Source of the DNA: Hylemonella sp.
GTDB lineage: Bacteria > Pseudomonadota > Gammaproteobacteria > Burkholderiales > Burkholderiaceae_C
Length of the DNA stretch: 64,000 nucleotides
Direction of reading: 5' to 3'
Assembly (NCBI GenBank): GCA_030680575.1
Contig: JAUXVI010000002.1
Span: 60,191-124,190, forward strand
The notes beneath the pieces are model-generated. The model saw only the letters and a list, made by a program, of their open reading frames with translations. It was not told the origin of the DNA and did not search any database. This document shows, one piece after another, positions 36,263 to 43,878 of this stretch. How positions within the stretch are numbered: the stretch's first letter is position 1; the number at the start of each line of letters is the position of its first letter. Made by a program: the position numbers and the translations under genes.

Positions 36263-36793
36263 TTAGGCCGTGAGAGCCACTTTCATTTGTTCCAGACGGG
36301 CTTTGACCGAAGTGTCGAGCACCTCGTCACCCACCACCACGCGAATGCCGCCAATCAGGTCGGCATCGAGCTCGACCTTGACGTTGAGCTTGCGACCGAA
36401 GCGCTTTTCCAGCGCAGCGGACACGTCGGCCAGGGCCGCGCCATCGACCGGGAACGCGCTGTAGACCACCGCGTCTGACGAACCACCTTGTGCGTTCTTG
36501 AGGGCACGGAACTGCGCAGCGATTTCAGGCAAGGCATTCAGGCGGCCGTTGTCGATCACGGTGCGCAGGAAGTTTTTGGCCTGCTCTGGCAGCGCGGTCT
36601 TGACAATGCCGCTGATCAAGTCGAACACCTGGTTCGTCGTGACCTTCGGATTGCCGGCAAATTGCTGCAGGCCGGCATCGCCGGCGATCACAGCAAGTTC
36701 TTCCACCCAGGCGGCAGCACCGTTCAAGTCTGCACGAGCGGACTTGAACAACGCTTCAGCGTAAGGGCGGGCAATGGTGGCAAGTTCAGCCAT
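36263..36793 (-). CDS. atpH: F1Fo ATP synthase delta subunit
   Basis: A 176-residue delta subunit. The N-terminal helical domain starts [20 protein letters not shown], and the C-terminal part has the family end motif [20 protein letters not shown]. It connects the peripheral stalk to the top of F1. Confidence 0.96.
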   Translation of the reverse strand: MAELATIARPYAEALFKSARADLNGAAAWVEELAVIAGDAGLQQFAGNPKVTTNQVFDLISGIVKTALPEQAKNFLRTVIDNGRLNALPEIAAQFRALKNAQGGSSDAVVYSAFPVDGAALADVSAALEKRFGRKLNVKVELDADLIGGIRVVVGDEVLDTSVKARLEQMKVALTA

Positions 36794-36801
36794 GGTTCAC
36801 C

Positions 36802-37272
36802 TTACAGCTCGGTCTTCAGGCGATTGAGCAGATCAGCGTGGACGCCAGCATTGACTTCCTTGCGCAGAATCTGCTCGGCGCCTTTGACGGCCAGCACGGC
36901 GACCTGCTCACGCAGGGCTTCACGTGCCTTGGCAGTCTGCTGCTCGGCTTCAGCCTTGGCAGCGGCGATGATCTTGTTGCCTTCTTCGGTGGCGCGGGCC
37001 TTGGCTTCTTCGATGATGCCTTGGGCGCGGCGCTCCGCGTCAGCCAGACGCACGGCCGTCTCGTTGCGCGACGTCGCCAGTTCGGCCTCGACACGCTTGT
37101 TGGCGTTGGCGAGTTCAGCCTTGGCTTTGTCGGCGGCAGCAAGACCGTCGGCGATTTTCTGGGCCCGCTCGTCGAGTGCCTTGGTGATCGGGGGCCACAC
37201 GAATTTCATCGTGAACCACACCAGGATCGCAAAGACAACCGCCTGCAGGAACAGGGTTGCATTAATGTTCAC
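36802..37272 (-). CDS. atpF: F1Fo ATP synthase b subunit
   Basis: A 156-residue peripheral-stalk subunit: one N-terminal membrane helix ([20 protein letters not shown]) and a long, charged, Ala/Glu/Lys-rich coiled coil to the end. Length matches E. coli b. It lies 8 bp before atpH. Confidence 0.96.
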   Translation of the reverse strand: MNINATLFLQAVVFAILVWFTMKFVWPPITKALDERAQKIADGLAAADKAKAELANANKRVEAELATSRNETAVRLADAERRAQGIIEEAKARATEEGNKIIAAAKAEAEQQTAKAREALREQVAVLAVKGAEQILRKEVNAGVHADLLNRLKTEL

Positions 37273-37309
37273 GGCTTGATTCCTTCTTCTGCGTGAAGGG
37301 GTCCGTCGA

Positions 37310-37567
<258 letters not shown>

Positions 37568-37621
37568 CTAAAAGTTTGCGGAAAAGAAAAGTGAAAAGAA
37601 AGAGAACGAGAAAGAGTTACA

Positions 37622-38491
37622 TCAATGTGCGTCGTGCGCTTGACCGGTGTAGATCAGCGTCAACATCATAAAGATGAAGGCTTGCAAGGTGATCACCAGG
37701 ATGTGGAACAAGGTCCACACGGTTCCGGCGATGACGTGGCCGATAGCCAGGCCGACACCGGTTGCCGACAGCGCCCAGCCGCCGCCCATCAGAGCGATCA
37801 ACATGAACACCAGCTCACCTGCAAACATGTTGCCAAACAACCGCATGCCGTGCGACACGGTCTTGGCAAGGTACTCGATCATCTGCATCAGGAAGTTCAC
37901 CGGGTACAGAGCCCAATGATCACCAAAGGGCGCAGCAATCAGCTCATGCGCCCAGCCGCCCAGGCCCTTGATCTTGATGTTGTAGAACAGGCAGACCAGC
38001 AGCACCGAGCAGGACAGACCCAGGGTGGTCGACAGGTCAGCGGTCGGCACCACACGCATGTAGTCCTTGAAACCGAGCGCCGGGCCGGCACTGTGCCAGA
38101 TGGAGGGAATCAGATCGACCGGCAGCATGTCCATGGCGTTCATCAGGAAAATCCAGACGAACACGGTCAAGGCCAAAGGGGAAATGAGCTTGCGGCTCTT
38201 GGCGTTGTGAATCACGCCCTTGGCCTGGTTTTCCACCATCTCCGACAGCAGCTCCACCGCCGCCTGGAAGCGGCCCGGCACGCCCGAAGTGGCTTTGCGC
38301 GCTGCATTCCAGAGCACAAAACAACCAATCACACCCAACACCAGGGAAAAGAAGACCGAATCGAAATTGAAGACACTGAAGTCCACAATACTGGTCTGCT
38401 TCACACTATTGAAGGAAAAATCCTTCTGCAGGTGCTGCAGGTGGTGGACGATGTATTCGCCGGCCGTCGGGCCATGTGCTTCAGCAGACAT
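37622..38491 (-). CDS. atpB: F1Fo ATP synthase a subunit
   Basis: A 289-residue membrane subunit with five to six helices. The essential Arg lies in the conserved SHGMRLFGNMFAGELVF region (near residue 215), and the family's early motif PVDLIPSIW is present. It forms the proton half-channels with the c ring. Confidence 0.97.
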   Translation of the reverse strand: MSAEAHGPTAGEYIVHHLQHLQKDFSFNSVKQTSIVDFSVFNFDSVFFSLVLGVIGCFVLWNAARKATSGVPGRFQAAVELLSEMVENQAKGVIHNAKSRKLISPLALTVFVWIFLMNAMDMLPVDLIPSIWHSAGPALGFKDYMRVVPTADLSTTLGLSCSVLLVCLFYNIKIKGLGGWAHELIAAPFGDHWALYPVNFLMQMIEYLAKTVSHGMRLFGNMFAGELVFMLIALMGGGWALSATGVGLAIGHVIAGTVWTLFHILVITLQAFIFMMLTLIYTGQAHDAH

Positions 38492-38510
38492 AAATCACCA
38501 GTTCGTCAAT

Positions 38511-39011
38511 TCAAATCTTTACGATCGACTTGCGGCGCGCCGGATGCAACCACATGGCCACCCAGTACACCTTCATCGCCACCACAAAGCCGGCCAACAA
38601 GGCCAACCAGCTCAGATCAGGAACCAGCCTGGGCGCCGCCAGCAGCATCGCCACCGTCAACACCACCTTGACCAGTTCCCACACAAAAAATCCCGCCAGT
38701 GCAGCACCTGCCACACCCGCCTGCCGCGACAGCCCGCGCACCATCAAGGCCGCCGGAACCACCACCGCCAACGCGCCGTAGCCCGCTGACCACGCCACTT
38801 CAGGCCGGCCACTCAAAACCCAGGCCAGCGCTGCCACCAAGGCACCCGCCGCCATCTGCCACCCCACGATCCGCCAAGGCGAAAGCAATGGGTTGCCTTC
38901 TCGCCACTGGCGCGCCTGTTCGGCCGTCAGCGGCTTGAAATCCGGCTCAAGCGCCTCATCTATTTCATCTGCAAAGTCCGGCTTTCCTGGCTGTGGTGTG
39001 GTTTCAGACAT
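38511..39011 (-). CDS. atpI: ATP synthase subunit I (AtpI-like)
   Basis: A 166-residue protein with a soluble, acidic N-terminus (residues 1-45) and four transmembrane helices (for example GWQMAAGALVAALAWVLSG and YGALAVVVPAALMVRGL). First gene of the atp operon, the place of AtpI, which helps c-ring assembly and Mg2+ handling. The start at 39011 (MSETTPQPGK) or a GTG at 39023 is possible. Confidence 0.85.
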   Translation of the reverse strand: MSETTPQPGKPDFADEIDEALEPDFKPLTAEQARQWREGNPLLSPWRIVGWQMAAGALVAALAWVLSGRPEVAWSAGYGALAVVVPAALMVRGLSRQAGVAGAALAGFFVWELVKVVLTVAMLLAAPRLVPDLSWLALLAGFVVAMKVYWVAMWLHPARRKSIVKI

Positions 39012-39059
39012 CCTCAACGGCACCCCAAGTTACAACCGTAAACCTTTGCAAAGCCACTG

Positions 39060-39065
39060 ATTATA
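39060..39065 (-). promoter_or_regulatory. -10 box of the atp operon promoter
   Basis: A perfect TATAAT on the minus strand, 48 bp before the atpI start. At 17 bp upstream the -35 position reads TCTGGG, a weak match, so activity would rely on the -10 box or an activator. The rest of the 188-bp gap to the divergent CopD-like gene shows nothing else certain. Confidence 0.5.
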
Positions 39066-39198
39066 CTAAGTAATATCCCTATCCCAGATCATTCCCGACT
39101 GAAGAGACAGGAAAAAACTGTCAAAAGACTTTTGCCCGCCGGCGGGCACGGCGCCGACCCAAGAGCCGACACCGATCAACTCACACACCACTCTATCT

Positions 39199-39645
39199 AT
39201 GTATACCGCCATCAAGTTTCTGCATCTGGTTTGCGCCATTGTCTGGCTCGGTGGCATGACCTTCATGCTGCTCGCGCTGCGTCCGGCCCTGGGCGAACAG
39301 TTGGCGCCACCGCAGCGCCTGCCCCTGCTTGCTGGCGTGCTGCGCCGGTTCTTCACCTTGGTGTGGGGCGCCGTTCTTCTGCTCCTGCTCAGTGGCGGCT
39401 TCATGATGAGCCAAGCCGGTGCGTTGGCAATGCCGATCGGCTGGCACCTGATGGCGGGCATCGGCGTTCTGATGTGTCTGATCTTCGGCCACCTCTACTT
39501 CGGCCCCTATCGCCGCCTGCAGTCGGCGCTGGCCGCAGCCGACTGGCCCGAAGGCGGCCGGCGCGCCAACCAGATTGCCCTGCTGGTGACCGTGAATTTC
39601 TGGTTGGGCTGGCTGGTGCTGGCCGCCATCACCTTCCTGGCCTGA
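39199..39645 (+). CDS. CopD-like four-helix membrane protein
   Basis: A 148-residue polytopic protein with four hydrophobic helices (IKFLHLVCAIVWLGGMTFML; FTLVWGAVLLLLLSGGFMM; HLMAGIGVLMCLIFGHLYF; LLVTVNFWLGWLVLAAITFL). His residues within the helices (H9, and in WHLMAG and GHLYF) are like those of CopD/heme-transport-type families. A copper or heme role is possible. It lies 25 bp before dat. Confidence 0.7.
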   Translation: MYTAIKFLHLVCAIVWLGGMTFMLLALRPALGEQLAPPQRLPLLAGVLRRFFTLVWGAVLLLLLSGGFMMSQAGALAMPIGWHLMAGIGVLMCLIFGHLYFGPYRRLQSALAAADWPEGGRRANQIALLVTVNFWLGWLVLAAITFLA

Positions 39646-39670
39646 ACGAATCCCGCACCGCAAGCCCGCC

Positions 39671-40591
39671 ATGCTGCCGCCCCTGCCCTGCTACCTGAAC
39701 GGCGACTACACACTGTTGCCGGACGCCAAGATCAGCGTCATGGACCGCGGCTTCATCTTTGGTGACGGTGTCTACGAAGTGCTGCCGGTCTATGGCGGCT
39801 GCCCGTTCTGCTTCGAGCAGCACATGGCGCGCCTGGAGCGCAACCTGGCCGAGCTGCGCATTCCGAACCCGAACACACGGGCGCAGTGGCGCGAAATTGC
39901 TACCAAATTGATAGCTGATTACGCAGCATCCACGGGCACCAAGGTCGAAAACATTGATCAAATGGTGTACATCCAGGTCACGCGCGGCGTGGCACTGCGC
40001 GACCATGCCATGCCGGAAGGCTTGACACCCACGGTGTTCGTACTCAGCAACGCCCTGAAGGCGCCGACGGCGGAACAGCGGCGCGACGGCGTGGCCTGCG
40101 TCACCGCCGACGACTTTCGCTGGCAGAAGGCCCACATCAAGAGCGTGAGCCTGCTGGGTGCCGTGCTGGCGCGCCAGATCAGTGTTGACGCCGGCGCGGC
40201 CGAGACCATCATGTTCCGCGACGGCTTCCTGAGCGAAGCCGCCGCCAGCAACGTCTGGGTGGTGAAGGACGGCGTCCTCATGGGCCCGCCCAAAGACAAT
40301 CTGGTGCTCGAAGGCATCCGCTACGCCCTGCTGGAAGACATCTGCCGCACCCAAGGCATTCCGTTGACACTGCGTCGCATCAGCCGGGCGGAAGTGCTGG
40401 CGGCTGACGAGGTGCTGCTGAGCTCGGCCACCAAGGAGGTGCTGCCGGTCAGCCGCATCGACGACCAGCCGGTTGGCAGCGGCCAGCCCGGCCCCCTCTA
40501 TGCCCGGCTGTATGCCGGCTACCAGGCCATCAAAACCCGATCGCGCAACGAACAGCGCCATCAAGATCGCACGGAGAATCCATCGTCATGA
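39671..40591 (+). CDS. dat: D-amino-acid aminotransferase
   Basis: A 306-residue class IV PLP aminotransferase. MDRGFIFGDGVYEVLPVYGG is the class IV opening, the PLP Lys lies in KAHIKSVSLLGAVLA (near 158), the SEAAASNVWVVKDG motif is typical of this class, and the phosphate-binding SSATKEVLPV follows near 257. The family makes D-Glu or D-Ala for peptidoglycan from alpha-keto acids; assignment to D- rather than L-branched-chain specificity is inferred from residue patterns and the dat-ybeD-lipB neighbourhood. The stop overlaps ybeD by 4 bp. A short palindrome is embedded in its coding sequence. Confidence 0.88.
   Translation: MLPPLPCYLNGDYTLLPDAKISVMDRGFIFGDGVYEVLPVYGGCPFCFEQHMARLERNLAELRIPNPNTRAQWREIATKLIADYAASTGTKVENIDQMVYIQVTRGVALRDHAMPEGLTPTVFVLSNALKAPTAEQRRDGVACVTADDFRWQKAHIKSVSLLGAVLARQISVDAGAAETIMFRDGFLSEAAASNVWVVKDGVLMGPPKDNLVLEGIRYALLEDICRTQGIPLTLRRISRAEVLAADEVLLSSATKEVLPVSRIDDQPVGSGQPGPLYARLYAGYQAIKTRSRNEQRHQDRTENPSS
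39899..39917. repeat. Comamonadaceae-type palindrome inside dat
   Basis: GCTACCAAATTGATAGCTG: arms GCTAyC/GATAGC around AAATT. It encodes ATKLIADY in frame within Dat. Relatives occur at 28015-28032, 45361-45377 and (AT-rich variant) 48969-48989. Confidence 0.6.
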
Positions 40592-40890
40592 GCCAGCCCC
40601 CCTCCTCCGCCACCCCTGGCGGCAACCCGCGTGCCGACACGCTGATTGAATACCCCTGCCGCTTCCCGATCAAGGTCATGGGCGACAAGGTGGACGGCTT
40701 CGTCCATACCGTGACCACGATCGCGCACGCCTTCGACCCGGTGTTTGATGCCAGCACCATCGAGTTACGCGAGAGCAAGGGCGGCAACTACCTCGGCATC
40801 ACCATCACCATCACGGCCACCAGCCGCGACCAGCTTGACGAGCTGTACCGCACACTGTCGACCCACCCGATGGTGAAGGTGGTTTTGTAG
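40588..40890 (+). CDS. ybeD: YbeD/DUF493 family protein
   Basis: A 100-residue DUF493 (UPF0250) protein with a ferredoxin-like ACT-type fold: YPCRFPIKVMGDKVDGF, then ESKGGNYLGITITITATS and the family end YRTLSTHPMVKVVL. YbeD normally precedes lipB; here a defence cassette of 5.7 kb lies between. Function in lipoate synthesis is suspected from conserved linkage only. Confidence 0.93.
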   Translation: MSQPPSSATPGGNPRADTLIEYPCRFPIKVMGDKVDGFVHTVTTIAHAFDPVFDASTIELRESKGGNYLGITITITATSRDQLDELYRTLSTHPMVKVVL

Positions 40891-40899
40891 CGGTAATAC

Positions 40900-40933
40900 T
40901 TTCACAAGATTAAGCAATTCCGTTTTTGTGAAA
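40900..40933. repeat. inverted repeat at the ybeD/fic junction
   Basis: TTTCACAA (40900-40907) and TTGTGAAA (40926-40933) are perfect 8-bp arms around an 18-nt loop, 10 bp after the ybeD stop and just before the fic promoter. It marks a sharp switch to AT-rich sequence and may be an operator of the cassette. Confidence 0.55.
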
Positions 40934-40938
40934 ATTAT

Positions 40939-40966
40939 TTGACTTTTATTTTTATAAAAATAGAAT
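40939..40966 (+). promoter_or_regulatory. promoter of the fic-mod-res cassette
   Basis: TTGACT (40939-40944), 16-bp spacer, TAGAAT (40961-40966). Transcription would start near 40973, only about 6 nt before the ATG at 40979 and about 21 nt before the ATG at 40994. The region 40900-40978 is far richer in A+T than the flanks, as expected for a transferred promoter. Confidence 0.65.
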
Positions 40967-40978
40967 CGTGCTTCTTCA

Positions 40979-42163
40979 ATGAAAGTTTGCACGATGACTA
41001 ATTCGCAGCGCGCGGGGCGCTACGTTCAGCAATCAACGGGTTATCGAGCGTTCATTCCTGAGCCGCTGCCGCCAATTCCCGACATTGAGTTTGATGGCGA
41101 GCTGCGTACCCTGCTGTCCCAGGCTGACCGGGACATTGCGCGTCTGGACGCCATTGCCGCACTGCTGCCCAACCCCGACTTGTTTGTGGCCATGTACGTG
41201 CGTCATGAGGCTGTGCTGTCATCGCAGATAGAGGGCACGCAGAGCACACTGGAAGACGTGCTGGCTTTTGAAGCGCAGGGCACCAGCAACGACAACCCCA
41301 AAGACGTCGAAGAGGTGATCAACTACGTGCGCGCCATGAACCATGGCCTGCGCCGATTGGACGACCTCCCCTTGAGCCTGCGCCTGCTGCGCGAAATTCA
41401 TGGCGAGCTCATGCACAACGTGCGCGGGGGAGAAAAAACGCCAGGCGAGTTTCGCACCTCCCAAAACTGGATCGGGCCGGCTGGCAGCACGCTGGCCAAC
41501 GCCTCTTTTGTCCCGCCGCCACCGCATGCGCTGATGGATGCCTTGGGGCAGTTGGAGAAATTCCTGCACGACGGCAAGACCACCGTGCCGCTGCTGATTC
41601 GCTGCGGCCTGGCCCATGCCCAGTTTGAAACCATCCATCCCTTTCTGGATGGCAATGGCCGCGTCGGGCGCTTGTTGATCACCCTCATATTGTGTGAAGA
41701 GGGTGCCTTGTCACGCCCACTGCTGTATCTGTCGGTTTTCCTCAAGGCGCATCGCGCCGAGTACTACGACCGCCTCACCGCCATTCGCAACCACGGCCAT
41801 TGGGAGCAGTGGCTCAAGTTCTTCTTGCGCGGTGTGAGTCAAACCGCCCGTGCCGCCACCCGCACCGCCACCGACATTGTGAACATGCGGGAAGAGCACC
41901 GCAGCGCGGTAATGAAGAGCCCCAAAGCACTCAAACTGCTCGACAGCCTGTTTCAGCAGCCGCTGGTCTCGCCCAACCGGATTGCCGACATCGTCGGCTG
42001 CACCCACCCCACTGCCGTCAAACTGGCGCGCGATTTGGAGGCCCGCGGCTGGCTGCGCGAAGTCACCGGCTTTGAGCGTAATCGCCTCTACCGCTACCAG
42101 CCCTACATGGAACTCTTTCACCGCGAAACGGTGGAAGCCACCTTTGCCGCCCAGACGCCCTAA
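40979..42163 (+). CDS. Fic-domain protein with N-terminal inhibitory motif
   Basis: A 394-residue Fic protein. The complete Fic motif HPFLDGNGRVGR is at 220-231. An inhibitory helix SSQIEGT at 81-87 (Glu85 in the (S/T)xxxE(G/N) pattern) marks it as class II, with self-inhibition by its own N-terminal domain. A C-terminal winged helix lies at about 315-385 (NRIADIVGCTHPTAVKLARD). Such proteins transfer AMP to Tyr/Thr/Ser. A start at 40994 (MTNSQRAG) is an alternative that suits the short leader better. It lies 17 bp before mod. Confidence 0.93.
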   Translation: MKVCTMTNSQRAGRYVQQSTGYRAFIPEPLPPIPDIEFDGELRTLLSQADRDIARLDAIAALLPNPDLFVAMYVRHEAVLSSQIEGTQSTLEDVLAFEAQGTSNDNPKDVEEVINYVRAMNHGLRRLDDLPLSLRLLREIHGELMHNVRGGEKTPGEFRTSQNWIGPAGSTLANASFVPPPPHALMDALGQLEKFLHDGKTTVPLLIRCGLAHAQFETIHPFLDGNGRVGRLLITLILCEEGALSRPLLYLSVFLKAHRAEYYDRLTAIRNHGHWEQWLKFFLRGVSQTARAATRTATDIVNMREEHRSAVMKSPKALKLLDSLFQQPLVSPNRIADIVGCTHPTAVKLARDLEARGWLREVTGFERNRLYRYQPYMELFHRETVEATFAAQTP

Positions 42164-42180
42164 CCGACCCACCTCTATCC

Positions 42181-43872
42181 ATGCCCACCCTCGACTGGCT
42201 CAACCGCGCCGCCGCCTTCACCACCGCCGCCCGCGTGCCCTACCGGCTACTGGACCAGGTATCTGTCCACACGCCCGCCGCTAGGGAAAACTCAGACCCC
42301 GTTCAGGCTGAGCAGGTCGAAGCCGCCGACCCTTCGACCAGCTCAGGGCGAACGGGCATCACCGACAACCTGCTGATTCAAGGCGACAACCTCGAAGCCC
42401 TCAAGGCACTGCTGCCGTTCTATCGCGGGCAAGTGAAGTGCATCTTCATCGACCCGCCTTACAACACCAAAAGCGCGTTCGAGCACTACGACGACAACCT
42501 GGAGCATGCCCAGTGGCTGAGCATGATGCTGCCGCGCCTTCAGCTGTTGCGCGAGCTGCTGCGCGAAGACGGCTCAATCTGGGTCACGATTGACGACAAC
42601 GAGGGGCATTACCTCAAGGTGCTGATGGATGAGGTGTTTGGGCGAGGAAATTTCTTGTGTGGCATCGCGTGGGAAAAGCGCTATTCACCACCACCAGACA
42701 CAAAAGACTTTGGGTATGTGCATGACCAAATTCTTGTGTACAGGCGCTCACCCAGTTTTCAGCGCAACCTAATGCCAACAACTGATGCGCAAACCGATAG
42801 GTACAAAAACCCCGATGCCGATCCACGTGGGCCATGGAAAGCAATGGACTACACATGTCGCTATTCAGCGACCGAACGTCCAAACCTGAACTATGCGATT
42901 AGGCAACCCAATACAGGCGCCGAAATTTGGCCCAAGCCAACGCGCGTTTGGGCTATGTCTCGTGAGGTGCATGCACGGAACGAAGCGGAAGGCCGCATCT
43001 GGTGGGGCGCATCAGGCACAAACAATGTGCCTGCTCTCAAAAACTTTTTGACGGAGGTTACGCAAGGCATGATGCCCATGTCTCTGTGGAAACATGAGTT
43101 AGCCGGACACAATCAAGACGGCAAAAAAGAGGCCCTTGCTTTATTCTCCGATTCGCCATTTTCTACGCCGAAGCCCGAGCGTTTGCTGTCGACTCTCTTG
43201 CAGATAGCCACCAACCCCGGCGACCTCGTCCTCGACAGCTTCCTCGGCTCCGGCACCACCGCCGCCGTCGCCCACAAGATGGGCCGGCGCTGGATCGGCA
43301 TCGAGATGGGCGAGCATGCCGCCACCCACTGCCTGCCGCGTCTGCAAAAAGTCATCGATGGCGAGCAAGGCGGCATCAGCAAAGCTGTCAACTGGCAGGG
43401 CGGCGGCGGCTTTCGTTTCATGCGCCTCGGGGATACGGTGTTCGACGAGCGTGGTCGCATCCACCCCGCTGTGCGCTTTGCCACGCTAGCCGCTTTCGTC
43501 TGGCAGCAGGAGACCGGTAGCGCCTTTGACTCCGCTGCCGCCCAAGCGGGCACGCCCTACCTGGGCACGCACTATGTTTTTGATAGCCACCTGCGCACAG
43601 AAGACGGGGGCTCAGAGCCAATTTTGCCCATCAAAAAACCGCAGTTCGCCTGCTACCTGCTGTTCAACGGCATTCTGGGCGACAAACGCCCGGCCAGCGG
43701 CAATGTGCTGACGCAAGCCGTGCTCGACGCCCTGCTGGCCCTGCACGCCACCACCCCTGAGCCCGCCGCCCCCCTGCTGGTGTACGGCGAAGCCTGCCGC
43801 CTGGGGGAAGAGCGCCTGAAGCAGGCCAACGTCACATTCCGCCACATCCCCTACGATGTGAAAGCCAGGTAA
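42181..43872 (+). CDS. mod: type III restriction-modification DNA methyltransferase
   Basis: A 563-residue beta-class N6-adenine methyltransferase. Motif IV DPPYNTKSAF is at 91-100 and the SAM-binding motif I SFLGSGTTAAVAHKMGRRW at 353-371, with the target-recognition region between, the Mod layout. Residues about 40-59 (DPVQAEQVEAADPSTSSGRT) are encoded by a REP-like palindrome inserted in frame in the N-terminal linker; they do not belong to the family pattern. It lies 6 bp before res. It would methylate one strand of a 5-6 bp site and guide Res. Confidence 0.93.
   Translation: MPTLDWLNRAAAFTTAARVPYRLLDQVSVHTPAARENSDPVQAEQVEAADPSTSSGRTGITDNLLIQGDNLEALKALLPFYRGQVKCIFIDPPYNTKSAFEHYDDNLEHAQWLSMMLPRLQLLRELLREDGSIWVTIDDNEGHYLKVLMDEVFGRGNFLCGIAWEKRYSPPPDTKDFGYVHDQILVYRRSPSFQRNLMPTTDAQTDRYKNPDADPRGPWKAMDYTCRYSATERPNLNYAIRQPNTGAEIWPKPTRVWAMSREVHARNEAEGRIWWGASGTNNVPALKNFLTEVTQGMMPMSLWKHELAGHNQDGKKEALALFSDSPFSTPKPERLLSTLLQIATNPGDLVLDSFLGSGTTAAVAHKMGRRWIGIEMGEHAATHCLPRLQKVIDGEQGGISKAVNWQGGGGFRFMRLGDTVFDERGRIHPAVRFATLAAFVWQQETGSAFDSAAAQAGTPYLGTHYVFDSHLRTEDGGSEPILPIKKPQFACYLLFNGILGDKRPASGNVLTQAVLDALLALHATTPEPAAPLLVYGEACRLGEERLKQANVTFRHIPYDVKAR
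42299..42355. repeat. REP-like palindrome inserted in frame in mod
   Basis: Arms CGTTCAGGCTGAGCAGGTCG (from 42299) and its counterpart ending GGGCGAACG (to 42355) pair over about 23 positions with few mismatches, with a short loop near 42322-42331. This is the GTTCAGGCTGAGC..GTCGAAG family of palindromes common in Burkholderiales genomes. It adds about 20 codons without breaking the frame. Confidence 0.85.
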
Positions 43873-43878
43873 CCCGTC

